64,000 nucleotides of DNA from Paenibacillus oenotherae. Lineage in GTDB: Bacteria; Bacillota; Bacilli; Paenibacillales; Paenibacillaceae. Below the pieces are notes generated by a model, which was given only the letters and a program-made list of their open reading frames with translations, was not told the DNA's origin and searched no databases. The DNA lies in assembly GCF_019443105.1 (NCBI RefSeq), contig NZ_JAHZIJ010000001.1:682001-746000 (forward strand), read 5' to 3'. Shown in pieces: positions 1 to 8,987 of this stretch (its first letter is position 1; each line of letters begins with the position of its first letter). The position numbers and the translations under genes were made by a program.

Positions 1-2087
1 GCCTCATTGACGAAGATCATCAGCTGGCTGATCGCTGTGTTGAACCGCAGGTTCTCATAATCTTCCGTAATCTTCTTGATCGTCCGGTGCCATGTCCGTT
101 TGAACGCTTCCGACGCCTCTTTGCTGCTGATCTTCTCATTCAGCTCGCCGTTGTCCCCAACGAAGAGTCTCCATACGCGGCTGAGGAAACGATGCATCCC
201 TTCCACACCGTTCGTATTCCATGGCTTGGTCGCTTCCAGCGGCCCCATAAACATCTCATACATACGCAGCGTGTCTGCGCCGTACTCATTGACAATATCG
301 TCCGGATTAATAACATTGCCGCGTGACTTACTCATTTTCTCATTGTTGGTTCCAAGGATCATCCCTTGGTTGACCAGCTTATGGAATGGCTCCTTCGTCG
401 CGACGACGCCCAGATCATAGAGCACTTTATGCCAGAATCTGGCGTACAGCAAGTGAAGCACCGCATGCTCGGCACCGCCGATATACAGATCGACCGGCAG
501 CCACTCCGCCTGCTTCTCCCTGGAGCAAATCTCCTTGTCATTATGCGGATCGATAAACCGCAAGTAATACCAGCAGCTGCCAGCCCATTGCGGCATCGTA
601 TTCGTCTCCCGGCGCGCAGGCTTCCCGGTCTCCGGATCAACCGTATTCACCCAATCCGCCACATTCGCAAGCGGGGATTCACCCGTACCCGATGGCTTGA
701 TTTGGTCAACATCCGGCAGCAGCAGCGGCAGCTGATCATCCGGCACCGGCTTCATCGTGCCATCCTCCAGATGCAGAATCGGAATCGGCTCGCCCCAATA
801 ACGCTGACGGCTGAACAGCCAGTCGCGCAGACGGTACGTTATTTTGCCTTTGCCCGTGCCATCCTTCTCCAAGCGCTCAATCATTGCGGCTATCGCATCC
901 GCATTATTCAGGCCGTTCAAGAAGTCAGAGTTTACATGCGGTCCGTCTCCGGCGTACGCTTCCTTGGAAACATCGCCGCCCTGCACCACTTCAACAATGT
1001 TCAGGCCAAACTGCTTCGCAAACTCCCAATCCCGCTCATCATGGCCCGGCACCGCCATAATTGCGCCAGTTCCGTAGCCAGCAAGCACGTAATCAGCAAT
1101 CCAGATCGGAACCTTGACACCGCTGACCGGATTGATTGCATAAGCACCGGTAAATACGCCGGACTTGTCTTTGTTCAAATCTGTACGTTCCAGGTCCGAC
1201 TTGTGCGCCGCCATCGCTTGATAGCCCTCTACCGCCGCTTTCTGCTCTGCCGTTGTAATCCGGGCAACAAGCTCATGCTCCGGCGCCAGTACGCAATAGG
1301 TTGCGCCGAACAAAGTATCCGGCCGCGTCGTGAATACAACCAATGATTGATCATGTCCATCGATCGGGAACGTAACTTCCGCGCCCTTCGACTTGCCGAT
1401 CCAGTTGCGCTGCATATCCTTGATGCTCTCAGACCAGTCCAGCTCTTCAAGATCCTCCAGCAGGCGATCCGCATACTCCGTAATTTTGAGCACCCATTGA
1501 CGCATTGGCTTGCGGACAACAGGATGGTTGCCGCGCTCGCTCAAACCATTGATAACCTCTTCATTCGCAAGGACTGTTCCAAGCGCAGGACACCAGTTAA
1601 CCGGAATTTCATCCACATAGGCAAGCCCTTTATTGAAGAGCTGAATGAAAATCCACTGCGTCCATTTATAGTAATCGGGGTCAGTTGTGCTGAATTCACG
1701 ATCCCAGTCGTAAGAGAAGCCAAGCGACTTAATCTGACGGCGGAAATTGTTAATGTTCATGACGGTAAACCCGCGCGGATGCTCGCCCGTATTGATGGCA
1801 TGCTGCTCCGCCGGCAGACCGAATGCGTCCCAGCCCATCGGGTGAAGGACATTATAACCGCGCATCCGCTTGTAGCGGGATACGATATCGGTTGCCGTGT
1901 AGCCCTCAGGATGTCCTACGTGAAGACCTGCTCCAGAAGGATACGGGAACATATCGAGCGCATAAAATTTCGGTTTGCCCGGCTCCTCAGTCGTCTTGAA
2001 GGTTTTGTTCTCATCCCAAAAGGCCTGCCATTTCGGTTCAATGACTAACGGATTGTAGCCTTGCTGCTCTTGTCGATCCTGTGCCAT
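1..2087 (-). CDS. leuS: Leucyl-tRNA synthetase (C-terminus beyond window)
   Basis: Charges tRNA-Leu with leucine in the cytoplasm. About 695 N-terminal residues are visible and the frame stays open to base 1; the family is usually just over 800 residues, so roughly the last 100-120 are missing. The class I signature is seen as HVGH near residue 50, a threonine-rich editing-domain motif ([12 protein letters not shown]) near 260, and the KMSKS loop (EKMSKSRGN) near 584. The ATG at 2087 follows a GGGAGG Shine-Dalgarno by about 10 bases. The gene has its own consensus promoter and a T-box leader with a Leu specifier, so it should be induced by uncharged tRNA-Leu. It lies just downstream of the yqe operon. 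Confidence 0.97.
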   Translation of the reverse strand, partial: MAQDRQEQQGYNPLVIEPKWQAFWDENKTFKTTEEPGKPKFYALDMFPYPSGAGLHVGHPEGYTATDIVSRYKRMRGYNVLHPMGWDAFGLPAEQHAINTGEHPRGFTVMNINNFRRQIKSLGFSYDWDREFSTTDPDYYKWTQWIFIQLFNKGLAYVDEIPVNWCPALGTVLANEEVINGLSERGNHPVVRKPMRQWVLKITEYADRLLEDLEELDWSESIKDMQRNWIGKSKGAEVTFPIDGHDQSLVVFTTRPDTLFGATYCVLAPEHELVARITTAEQKAAVEGYQAMAAHKSDLERTDLNKDKSGVFTGAYAINPVSGVKVPIWIADYVLAGYGTGAIMAVPGHDERDWEFAKQFGLNIVEVVQGGDVSKEAYAGDGPHVNSDFLNGLNNADAIAAMIERLEKDGTGKGKITYRLRDWLFSRQRYWGEPIPILHLEDGTMKPVPDDQLPLLLPDVDQIKPSGTGESPLANVADWVNTVDPETGKPARRETNTMPQWAGSCWYYLRFIDPHNDKEICSREKQAEWLPVDLYIGGAEHAVLHLLYARFWHKVLYDLGVVATKEPFHKLVNQGMILGTNNEKMSKSRGNVINPDDIVNEYGADTLRMYEMFMGPLEATKPWNTNGVEGMHRFLSRVWRLFVGDNGELNEKISSKEASEAFKRTWHRTIKKITEDYENLRFNTAISQLMIFVNE

Positions 2088-2157
2088 GCTTTCTTTGCCT
2101 CCCTATTCATCTCGCACGAGGGGGATCCTATCCGGAGCCCCACTGCGCTCTGTCCAT

Positions 2158-2200
2158 AAAAAAACCTCCCATCCCTAGCGCAAACGCTAGGGACGAGAGG
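2158..2200 (-). terminator. T-box intrinsic terminator before leuS
   Basis: On the minus strand a long GC-rich stem (CCTCTCGTCCCTAGCG pairing with CGCTAGGGATGGGAGG, loop around TTTG) is followed directly by seven T residues (2164-2158). This is the conditional terminator of the T-box switch. Confidence 0.93.
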
Positions 2201-2468
2201 ATTAATTCCCGTGGTACCACCCTAGTTAGCAGGGGTATGCTTTACCCTTGCTCACTCCATTCCCTTAACGCGGGCGAGACGGCGCGCTTCCTACGAAGTG
2301 AACGGACATGAACACTGTTCTGCTTCGGGTTGGCACGCGGCTCCAAGGCGAGTTCGCTTCCACGCTGGTCCGGCTTGCACCACTTCTCCGGCTCTCTGAT
2401 TCCTAGCGCTGCGGAAACTACTGCTCCTTATCGACGCCTAATGATGATGACATCTTATAAAAATAGTT
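2158..2468 (-). promoter_or_regulatory. T-box riboswitch leader of leuS (Leu specifier CUC)
   Basis: The leader has the diagnostic T-box sequence AGGGTGGTACCACGG (2209-2223, minus strand) that pairs with the NCCA end of uncharged tRNA. Upstream is a Stem I region with an AGAGAGC element and the bases GAACUCGCC, where CUC (2352-2350) is the likely specifier codon for leucine. It ends in a strong terminator. Uncharged tRNA-Leu should stabilise the antiterminator and allow leuS transcription. The specifier was assigned by eye from its position in the loop. Confidence 0.93.
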
Positions 2469-2474
2469 AGTTCG

Positions 2475-2503
2475 ATTATAAATAAGCAGCTCAACTGTGT
2501 CAA
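2475..2503 (-). promoter_or_regulatory. SigA promoter of leuS
   Basis: Perfect consensus: TTGACA (2503-2498), 17-base spacer, TATAAT (2480-2475) on the minus strand, just past the end of the preceding methyltransferase gene. The predicted start falls about 7 bases before the T-box Stem I. Confidence 0.88.
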
Positions 2504-2530
2504 GCGGCCTGATTCGACATGTTCACCATG

Positions 2531-3304
2531 TTACTTAATCGCTGCAAAAAACAACCGCTCGGAGTCAGCTCCTGGTTCCTCCAGCTTGAAATCCGCGAAC
2601 GACTCGATTCTGCTGAAGCCAGCGCGGGCAAGCGCTCCGCGAATCCATGCAGGGTCATAAGCCCGCTGCACATGAACCTCCTCGATCCGGCTGAAGCGCG
2701 CATCCCGCTCCTCGCCTTGACGGGCAAAGATCGTAAGGCGATGCTCGATTTCGCAACGTTCACGGTCGAGATCGCTCGTCCAAATATACGCGATGTCGCG
2801 CTCGTCCAGCACGAAAGGCTGTTCTTCCGCATATCGCTCCAGCTGGCCGGGGGCATGGACATCAAAGAGAAAGACACCTCCGGGCTTCAAGCCATTGCAG
2901 GTGGCCTTGAACGCTGCCTCCACATCGCCCTCTTCAGTCAAGTAGTTCACACAATCACAAAAGGAAATGACCGTATCAACCTCTTCCGGCAGCTCCCAAG
3001 CGCTCATGTCCTGCTGCAGCCAACGAATGGAGCCTTTGCTTGAGCGGATCGCCTGCTGCGGTGCGTCATCCCATTTGCTGCGCGCGATTGTCAGCATATC
3101 AGCTGACAAATCAATAGCGAATACGTGGAAGCCTGAGCGTGCCAATGGAATTGAAATGCTGCCTGTCCCACAGCCCAAATCTACTATCGTCTGAGGAATG
3201 CCGTACCGCTCCCAGCACTCGCGCGCGAATCGCATCCACTCGGAGTACGGCATATCTTCCATCAGCCGATCATAAACAGAAGCAAATTGCCGGTATGCCC
3301 GCAT
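2531..3304 (-). CDS. Class I SAM-dependent methyltransferase (YqeM-like)
   Basis: A 257-residue Rossmann-fold methyltransferase. SAM-binding motif I is VDLGCGTGSISIPLA near residue 42, followed by the acidic strand FAIDLSADML. The position at the end of a yqeG-yqeH-aroE-yhbY-nadD-yqeK-rsfS operon matches B. subtilis yqeM, whose substrate I do not know. The ATG at 3304 has AAGGA nine bases upstream. The gene is separated from rsfS by cvfB, which is not part of the B. subtilis arrangement. The stop is 28 bases from the -35 box of the leuS promoter. Confidence 0.88.
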   Translation of the reverse strand: MRAYRQFASVYDRLMEDMPYSEWMRFARECWERYGIPQTIVDLGCGTGSISIPLARSGFHVFAIDLSADMLTIARSKWDDAPQQAIRSSKGSIRWLQQDMSAWELPEEVDTVISFCDCVNYLTEEGDVEAAFKATCNGLKPGGVFLFDVHAPGQLERYAEEQPFVLDERDIAYIWTSDLDRERCEIEHRLTIFARQGEERDARFSRIEEVHVQRAYDPAWIRGALARAGFSRIESFADFKLEEPGADSERLFFAAIK

Positions 3305-3430
3305 CTTATCGCATCCTTATTTTTTCTGTGCCTGCCATACTTGCATTAGCTACGGCTTCTCAACACTCTCAGCCTCAAAACTCAATTGGTCTGTGCTGTA
3401 AGCGGGTTTCATCGTGCTAACTGTCACTCT

Positions 3431-4363
3431 CTACTCGCCAGCTTCGGAATTGGAAGTGGAAGCTGAATCGGAGGCGGCAGCTTCGCCCTCCACCAGCTTG
3501 GTCCAACTGCCCTGCTGCGTAACCAGGCCTTCGCGCATCAGCTTGCCGATCGCGCGCTTGAACGCGGATTTGCTGATGCCGAATCTCTGCTTGATAATAT
3601 CCGCTGAAGTCTCATCAGAGTATGGCATAGCTCCGCCCGGACGCTCCCGCAGGAAGGCGAGCAGCTTCTCGGAATCTTCCAGCCGGCCAACCTCCTTGCG
3701 CAGCGTCATCGACAAATTCACTCTGCCGTCCTCCCGCACATAGGTTACACGGGCGCTCACCCGTTCGCCTAGGCGAAGCTGGCGGGTACGGTCATCGGCA
3801 GGGATCAGTCCCATCACGCCAAAGCCGACTACACCGCCATCAATCAGGACGAACGAGCCCATTTTAAGCGGCTTCGTCACCCAGCCCTCTACCCACGTAT
3901 TTCGCCATGATTCCGGAGCCCTGAACGCAAGCTCCGCGAGATCTTCCTCGAATGCGATCTTCGCCACAAGGCGTCCGATCTTATCATGAGCAAGCTTGAC
4001 GAACACCTCATCACCCGGTATCGGCCGCAGCTCCTTCATCTCCGGCTGCTCCGACATAGGCAGCAGCAGCTGACGGCCAAGTCCCATCTCAAGAAACGCG
4101 CCGATGCGCGGATGAACGTCAGCAACTACAAGACGCGCGACCTCTCCCAGAGTGATCAGCGGCTTCTTCATCGTTGCCGCGATGCGATCCTCTGTGTCGT
4201 AGAACAGGAAAACCTCGATATCGTCCCCTGGCTGCGGGCGCTCGCCTACGATTTCCGTATAATGGAGCAGCACATCCGATTCGCCGTCATTCAAGAAATA
4301 ACCATAGGGCGACACTTCGCGTGCCACCCTCACATTGACGTATGTTCCAGCAACGAGACTCAT
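3431..4363 (-). CDS. cvfB: CvfB-family S1 RNA-binding protein
   Basis: A 310-residue protein of the CvfB/YitL family, known for S1-type OB folds and a C-terminal winged helix and linked in staphylococci to expression of virulence genes. Visible features are an N-terminal region beginning MSLVAGTYVNVRVAREVSPYG, repeated beta-rich segments, a segment near residues 180-210 (LGERVSARVTYVREDGRVNLS) typical of an S1 domain, and a C-terminal helix-turn-helix-like part (IIKQRFGISKSAFKRAIGKL). The last 20 residues are Ser/Ala/Glu rich and look disordered. The start overlaps the rsfS stop by 4 bases, so the two are translationally coupled. Confidence 0.87.
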   Translation of the reverse strand: MSLVAGTYVNVRVAREVSPYGYFLNDGESDVLLHYTEIVGERPQPGDDIEVFLFYDTEDRIAATMKKPLITLGEVARLVVADVHPRIGAFLEMGLGRQLLLPMSEQPEMKELRPIPGDEVFVKLAHDKIGRLVAKIAFEEDLAELAFRAPESWRNTWVEGWVTKPLKMGSFVLIDGGVVGFGVMGLIPADDRTRQLRLGERVSARVTYVREDGRVNLSMTLRKEVGRLEDSEKLLAFLRERPGGAMPYSDETSADIIKQRFGISKSAFKRAIGKLMREGLVTQQGSWTKLVEGEAAASDSASTSNSEAGE

Positions 4364-4707
4364 GCGAACTCCACAACTTTCGCATCAGACCACAGCCGCT
4401 CAATATTGTAATACTCCCGCTCATCGCGGTGGAATACATGGACCACGACATCGCCGATATCAATCAGCACCCATCTGCCCGAATCCATACCTTCAATCCC
4501 TTTGATGCGCGCCCCGCTCATTTCCGCCTGCTTGCGGATTTCAGTCGTAATCGCCTGCACCTGTGTATCTGAATTACCGTGACAGATAACAAAATAATCG
4601 GTAACAAGCGATATTCCCTGCAAATTAAGCGCTACTATTCCATGGGCTTTCTTTTCCTCTGCCGCAGCTACTACGAGCTGCATTAATTCATTCGCCTCTA
4701 CTGTCAT
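4360..4707 (-). CDS. rsfS: Ribosome silencing factor RsfS
   Basis: A 115-residue RsfS/Iojap (YbeB, YqeL) protein. Members bind ribosomal protein uL14 and block subunit joining, lowering translation when nutrients are scarce. Family signatures include the conserved region around DYFVICHGNSDTQVQAI, then GWVLIDIGD-like SGRWVLIDIGDVVVHVFH and the C-terminal REYYNIERLWSDA. Length is normal. It overlaps yqeK by 4 bases upstream and cvfB by 4 bases downstream, placing it firmly in the operon. Confidence 0.95.
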   Translation of the reverse strand: MTVEANELMQLVVAAAEEKKAHGIVALNLQGISLVTDYFVICHGNSDTQVQAITTEIRKQAEMSGARIKGIEGMDSGRWVLIDIGDVVVHVFHRDEREYYNIERLWSDAKVVEFA

Positions 4708-5282
4708 CGCCCAGACTCCCTTACGAATAAGATCAAATCATTGCGAGCCATCACCGTCAATGGATAGACTCTCCGGCCCTGCTCCAGCAAATACGCTATC
4801 GTCGAATCAAATCCGGCGATAAGAGCGTTCTCCACACTATACTCAGCTATTTCCCGAATTTTATTCACCGCTGGAAAATCTCGTCCCGGCTCCATGTAAT
4901 CAGCAAGGCAGACGATCTTGTCCATCAGCGTCATGCCCTCCCGCCCAGAGGTATGATACCGGATTGCATCCAGAACTTCCGGGTCCGTAACACCATAATC
5001 ACGCTCTGCTACAAAAGCGCCAACCGGTGCATGCCACAGCTCTTTATCATACTGCAGCAGATCGGCGGGCAGACCTTCCTCACGGATGATCGTCTCCATT
5101 CTGGATGTCGGCCAATACTTCGCCACATCATGCAGAATCGCCGCCCGCTCCGCCTTGACAGGATCAGCCCCGAACCGTTCGGCCAGCACGACTGCCGTCT
5201 CCATTACACCTACCGTATGCGTCCAGCGGCGCTCCGGCATTTCAGCGCGTACCGCTTCAATCATTTCATTCCGGCTTTTCAT
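4704..5282 (-). CDS. yqeK: YqeK, HD-domain Ap4A hydrolase
   Basis: A 192-residue HD-domain metalloenzyme. YqeK proteins are reported to cleave diadenosine tetraphosphate symmetrically. Metal-binding residues are visible: HTVGVMETAV near residue 22, LHDVAKYW (HD) near 52, a WHAPVGAFVAE histidine, IRYHTSG and the aspartate in CLADYMEPGR. I chose ATG 5282 because AAGGAA lies 8 bases upstream, whereas the ATG at 5291 abuts that site. The gene overlaps the 3' end of nadD by 17 bases and rsfS by 4. Confidence 0.92.
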   Translation of the reverse strand: MKSRNEMIEAVRAEMPERRWTHTVGVMETAVVLAERFGADPVKAERAAILHDVAKYWPTSRMETIIREEGLPADLLQYDKELWHAPVGAFVAERDYGVTDPEVLDAIRYHTSGREGMTLMDKIVCLADYMEPGRDFPAVNKIREIAEYSVENALIAGFDSTIAYLLEQGRRVYPLTVMARNDLILFVRESGR

Positions 5283-5862
5283 AGAGCGCATTCCTTTTTA
5301 TAAAAGAGTAGACCTTCTCCGGTACCATGAAACGGATCGAGCGCTTATCCGCCTGCCGCTGCCTGATCTCCGTTGAGGAAATGTCAATAAGAGGCATTCC
5401 AATGATCGTCAACCGATCCTGAATATACACTGGCAGCGAGGAGACATCTATGGACTCCCCCGGACGCTCGACACCAATGAAGGCAACGATTCGCGCCAAT
5501 TCTTCGATGCGGTGCCATTGCGGCAGATCGTTGACGCGGTCGGAGCCAATGATATAGCTGAACGTACGCCCCGGATAGTTCTCCTGAAGCGACTTCACCG
5601 TATCAATGGAATAGCTTGTTCCGCCCCGCTCCAGCTCGATATCCATCGCACGAAAGTGCGGCTGGAAGTCAATCGCGCGATAGACCATCTCAAGGCGGGC
5701 ATTGGTATCTGCATTCGGTTCATTATCCTTCAGCGGCGGTTGAAAAGAAGGAATGAACCATACTTCATCAAGCCCGCACGCCTCTCTTGCCCTCTCCGCT
5801 GCAAGCAGATGACCGTAATGAATCGGGTCGAACGTTCCCCCCATTATGCCAACTTTAATCAT
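5266..5862 (-). CDS. nadD: Nicotinate-nucleotide adenylyltransferase
   Basis: Joins nicotinate mononucleotide and ATP to give deamido-NAD in NAD biosynthesis. The protein (198 residues) opens with the nucleotidyltransferase signature GGTFDPIHYGHLLAAE, containing the GxHxG-type motif, and ends with ISSTEIRQR, the C-terminal nucleotide-binding motif of this family. ATG 5862 is preferred over the upstream ATG at 5877 because GAGGAG sits 7-8 bases before it and family members begin right at this point. The gene lies between yhbY and yqeK as in other Firmicutes. Confidence 0.95.
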   Translation of the reverse strand: MIKVGIMGGTFDPIHYGHLLAAERAREACGLDEVWFIPSFQPPLKDNEPNADTNARLEMVYRAIDFQPHFRAMDIELERGGTSYSIDTVKSLQENYPGRTFSYIIGSDRVNDLPQWHRIEELARIVAFIGVERPGESIDVSSLPVYIQDRLTIIGMPLIDISSTEIRQRQADKRSIRFMVPEKVYSFIKRNALYEKPE

Positions 5863-5907
5863 ATGATCACTCCTCATGTAGAACAGCGTTTATGTTTGAA
5901 TTCAGAA

Positions 5908-6210
5908 TCAGTTTTTTCCTTTTGGCAGCTCTATCGTTTTGTGATCCTTGGACTCCTTGTACAGCACAATGGTCTTGCCGATTACCTGCACAAGCTCCGC
6001 TCCTGCTTCTTCGGCGATCCATTGTCCAATTTCCCTGGGGTCGTCGAGGCAATTGTTCAGCACGGATACCTTTATGAGCTCCCTTGTCTCTATCGCTTCC
6101 ACGACATGGCGGACGATGTGGTCGTTGGTTCCGCCTTTGCCAACCTGGAATATCGGTGTCAAATGATGCGCCAATGCGCGCAAATGTCTTTTCTGTTTGC
6201 CTGTCAGCAT
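5908..6210 (-). CDS. yhbY: YhbY-family CRM RNA-binding protein
   Basis: A 100-residue CRM-domain protein (YqeI in Bacillus) that binds pre-ribosomal RNA and acts in large-subunit assembly. It begins MLTGKQKRHLRALAHHL, a typical YhbY N-terminus, and carries the GKGG loop (FQVGKGGTNDHIV) that contacts RNA. The longer frame to 6345 was rejected because the family start and an AGGAA site coincide with ATG 6210. It sits in the operon between aroE (31 bases upstream) and nadD. Confidence 0.94.
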   Translation of the reverse strand: MLTGKQKRHLRALAHHLTPIFQVGKGGTNDHIVRHVVEAIETRELIKVSVLNNCLDDPREIGQWIAEEAGAELVQVIGKTIVLYKESKDHKTIELPKGKN

Positions 6211-6241
6211 AATTCCTGTTCCTTCTCTCGTTAGATTAACG

Positions 6242-7201
6242 TTAATGTTCGTATCCCAGCGCTTCCAGCACGGCTGCGCGCATCGCTTGCACCGGAGCCG
6301 GAACGCCTGTCCAATATTCAAAGGCATAGGCCCCCTGGTAGACAAACATGCCGAGTCCCCCGTGAATACGGCAGCCGCGGCTCTTCGCTTCCTCCAGGAA
6401 ACGTGTGGTCAACGGGTTATAAATAAGATCACTTGCGATACTCTCCGGCCGCAGCCAGGAGGTGTCGATCGGCGTCCCTTCAACATGCGGATACATGCCC
6501 AAGGAGGTTGTATTAATAATGATGTCGGCTTCCTTGCATGCATCCTTCAGCTTCTCGCTGCCCACAACACGGATATCCGTCTGCAAGCGAAAAGCGTCGA
6601 CGAGCACCTGCGCCCGCTCGACTGTCCGGTTCGAGATGACAATGCTCCCGACACCTTCCTTCGCCAAGGCATAAATAATTCCTCTTGTCGCGCCGCCAGC
6701 GCCAATAATCAGAACCCGCTTGCCGCCAAGCTCCGGCTCCGCTTCCTCCCTGAGGGAACGGACATAACCAAGGCCATCGGTATTGTATCCGATCAGATTG
6801 CCATCCTCATTGACAATTGTATTCACTGCTCCGATTGCTTGGGCGCTCTCGTCAATCTCATCCAGCAGCGGTATAATATCCAGCTTATGAGGGATCGTTA
6901 CATTGACGCCGCGGATGCCCATGGCACGCACGCCAGCAACAAAATCCGCCAAGCGTTCGCTTTTAATATGAAAAGCCGTATAAATGCCGTTAATGCCGCT
7001 CTCCCTGAAGGCGCGATTCATCATTGCAGGCGATTTGGACTGGCGGATCGGATCGCCTATGACGCTGTAAAGCAGAGTTCCGCTGTCTACTTTATTGCCA
7101 ATAAGGGAAAGCCCAGCCGTTGAATTGTCAATTCCGCTCACTGCCCATTCACTCTCCTGATTACCAGTACGTTGTTCCCCTGGAATGTCTTGTGTTGCCA
7201 T
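6242..7201 (-). CDS. aroE: Shikimate dehydrogenase (NADP+)
   Basis: Reduces 3-dehydroshikimate to shikimate in aromatic amino-acid synthesis. The 319-residue protein has the substrate-binding start GDPIRQSKSPAMMNRAF near residue 48, the catalytic lysine in NVTIPHKLDI near 105, an NADP-binding glycine loop GAGGATRGI near 170, and the C-terminal GLGMFVYQGAYAFEYWTG. About 35-40 extra N-terminal residues precede the usual family start, so a later start cannot be excluded. It begins 13 bases after the yqeH stop. Confidence 0.95.
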   Translation of the reverse strand: MATQDIPGEQRTGNQESEWAVSGIDNSTAGLSLIGNKVDSGTLLYSVIGDPIRQSKSPAMMNRAFRESGINGIYTAFHIKSERLADFVAGVRAMGIRGVNVTIPHKLDIIPLLDEIDESAQAIGAVNTIVNEDGNLIGYNTDGLGYVRSLREEAEPELGGKRVLIIGAGGATRGIIYALAKEGVGSIVISNRTVERAQVLVDAFRLQTDIRVVGSEKLKDACKEADIIINTTSLGMYPHVEGTPIDTSWLRPESIASDLIYNPLTTRFLEEAKSRGCRIHGGLGMFVYQGAYAFEYWTGVPAPVQAMRAAVLEALGYEH

Positions 7202-7214
7202 CCTGCCAGCTAGG

Positions 7215-8336
7215 CTAGATCAGCGCATCGCGCAGCAGTACCCGGATTCCTTTGGGTACATGGATGTCTATGAGCGCTCCGGCGCCGCTGTTGACATGAA
7301 TCCAGCCCAGTCCGGAAATATAGATATCTGTATCCGCACCGCGCCGGATCGTCAGGCGATGGCGCGTCCATGCCGGAATATCATCCAATTGCTCTCTCTT
7401 CGGCGGTGCCAGCATAACGCCCTTGTGATCGGCATACAGCTCATCCGCGCGTTCCAGCTTCGTCCGGTGTACAGGCAGCGCATTGGACATGTAGAGCGAG
7501 AACGACTGGCGATCCCCTTCTATGAAATCAAATCGTGCCAGCGCGCCGATAAAAAGGGTCTGCTGCTCATTCAACTGATAGACCAGCTGCTTGATCGGCT
7601 TGTCCGGCAGAAGAGCCTGAAGCACATCCCGCGGAACGATCTCCGTCATCCGATGCGCGTAAACAATGCCCGGCGTGTCGATAATATCGTGACCGTCATC
7701 AAGCGGGATATGAACCGCATCCAGTGTTGTGCCCGGATAACGGGACGTCGTCAGCTCGCGTTCCAGATCGCTGAAATCGTGGATAAGCCGGTTGATCAGC
7801 GTGGACTTGCCAACATTGGTAGCGCCAACGACATACACATCGCGTTTGCCGCGATGCTTGCCAAGCGCTTCAATAACATGTTCGAAGCCTATATTGCGTT
7901 TCGCGCTGCACAGCACGACATCCAGAACACGGAGCCCCTGTGCCTTCGCCTGCTTCTGCACCCAGTTGCGCAGCCGGTTCAGATTGATCCCTTTCGGCAG
8001 AAGATCGATCTTATTAACGACCAGCAGCACCGGATTGTTGCCCACAAATCGCTGCAGACCCGAAATCAGGCTGCCCTCAAAATCAAAAATATCAACGATA
8101 TGCACAACAAGGCTCTCCGTATTCGCTATACCGCCGAGCAGCTTGATGAAATCGTCCTGATCAATTGTGACCGTTGTTGCATCATTATAATTTTTAATAC
8201 GGAAGCATCTCTGACAGATTACCGGCTCCCGCTGAAGCGCTGTCTCCGGAATATATCCGGGTTTGCTCGCTTCTGCCGTCTGCAGCTTCACACCGCAGCC
8301 TGCGCAGCCGCCCTGTTCCAATTGCTGTTTCGTCAC
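7215..8336 (-). CDS. yqeH: YqeH ribosome-assembly GTPase
   Basis: A circularly permuted GTPase needed for small-subunit maturation. The 373-residue protein starts with a zinc finger (CAGC near residue 12, CQRC near 40). The G motifs then come in permuted order: NKIDLLPKG (G4), GATNVGKSTLINRL (G1, near 180), YPGTTLD and DTPGI (G3). GTG at 8336 overlaps the yqeG stop by 4 bases and has GAGGAA 8 bases upstream. The domain order matches B. subtilis YqeH exactly. Confidence 0.95.
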   Translation of the reverse strand: MTKQQLEQGGCAGCGVKLQTAEASKPGYIPETALQREPVICQRCFRIKNYNDATTVTIDQDDFIKLLGGIANTESLVVHIVDIFDFEGSLISGLQRFVGNNPVLLVVNKIDLLPKGINLNRLRNWVQKQAKAQGLRVLDVVLCSAKRNIGFEHVIEALGKHRGKRDVYVVGATNVGKSTLINRLIHDFSDLERELTTSRYPGTTLDAVHIPLDDGHDIIDTPGIVYAHRMTEIVPRDVLQALLPDKPIKQLVYQLNEQQTLFIGALARFDFIEGDRQSFSLYMSNALPVHRTKLERADELYADHKGVMLAPPKREQLDDIPAWTRHRLTIRRGADTDIYISGLGWIHVNSGAGALIDIHVPKGIRVLLRDALI

Positions 8337-8860
8337 TTCTTGCGTTCCTCCTCGGGCCAGAGCCCTTTTTTGCGTAGATTGGAGAGGGCAATTCTCTCGA
8401 TCCTTCGGTTGATGCGTGTCATAACGCCTTCATCATTCGGCGCAATAGGACTGACGAGAATCGTGAATAGCCCCATCCGTCTTCCGCCAAGTACGTCTGT
8501 CAGCATCTGGTCGCCAATGACTGCTGTTTGCTCCACCGGCAGACTCAGCTCCTTAAGCGCTTTAAGAAACGCTTTGTTCGCGGGCTTGCGGGCCGCATGA
8601 ACGAAAGGAATGTTAAGCGGACTTGAGAAGTTGGACACGCGTGTCTGATTATTATTGGAAACGATGACAACCTTAAAGCCAAGACTACGCACGTTATCCA
8701 GCCATTCTACCAGCTCTGGCGTGGCAAGCGGTACCTTGGCGCCGACAAGTGTATTGTCGAGATCCGTAATTATGCCTCTAATGCCTTGTTTCTTCAAAGC
8801 ATTCAAATCAATATTGTAAATGGTATTGACGCGCATGTGCGGCAACAGCCGTTCAAACAT
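8333..8860 (-). CDS. yqeG: YqeG-family HAD phosphatase
   Basis: A 175-residue HAD-IIIA phosphatase and first gene of the yqe operon. HAD motif I is DLDNTLVG near residue 28, motif II VIVSNNN near 62, and the motif III/IV region is AVIGDQMLTDVLGG. Its physiological substrate is not known to me; the family is related to phosphatidylglycerol-phosphate phosphatases. The ATG at 8860 was chosen over the longer frame to 8971 because AGGGGAG lies just upstream and family members start with a similar MFERLLPHMRV segment. Confidence 0.92.
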   Translation of the reverse strand: MFERLLPHMRVNTIYNIDLNALKKQGIRGIITDLDNTLVGAKVPLATPELVEWLDNVRSLGFKVVIVSNNNQTRVSNFSSPLNIPFVHAARKPANKAFLKALKELSLPVEQTAVIGDQMLTDVLGGRRMGLFTILVSPIAPNDEGVMTRINRRIERIALSNLRKKGLWPEEERKK

Positions 8861-8893
8861 AGTTTCGACTCCCCTGCTATCGCTATCATCGAA

Positions 8894-8923
8894 ACTATAC
8901 CATACAAAGGGAATTTGTTGCAA
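8894..8923 (-). promoter_or_regulatory. Promoter of the yqeG operon
   Basis: TTGCAA (8923-8918), 18-base spacer and TATAGT (8899-8894) on the minus strand, 34 bases before the yqeG start. It should drive yqeG through yqeM, which are tightly packed with no internal terminator seen. Confidence 0.65.
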
Positions 8924-8938
8924 AGGCCGTATTGGGCA

Positions 8939-8983
8939 TAAAAAACCGGCCGGGACGATGCAGCGCATCATTCCGGCCGGTCT
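8939..8983 (-). terminator. Terminator of the moxR-DUF58-transglutaminase operon
   Basis: Minus-strand stem with arms AGACCGGCCGGAATGATGC and GCATCGTCCCGGCCGGTTT around a short loop, followed by a T run. It begins a few bases after the transglutaminase stop and lies between it and the yqeG promoter. Confidence 0.85.
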
Positions 8984-8987
8984 CCAC

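Noticed and set aside
366-1346. Open frames on the plus strand opposite leuS
   Set aside because: They are antisense shadows of a clear leucyl-tRNA synthetase frame and show no domain or RBS.
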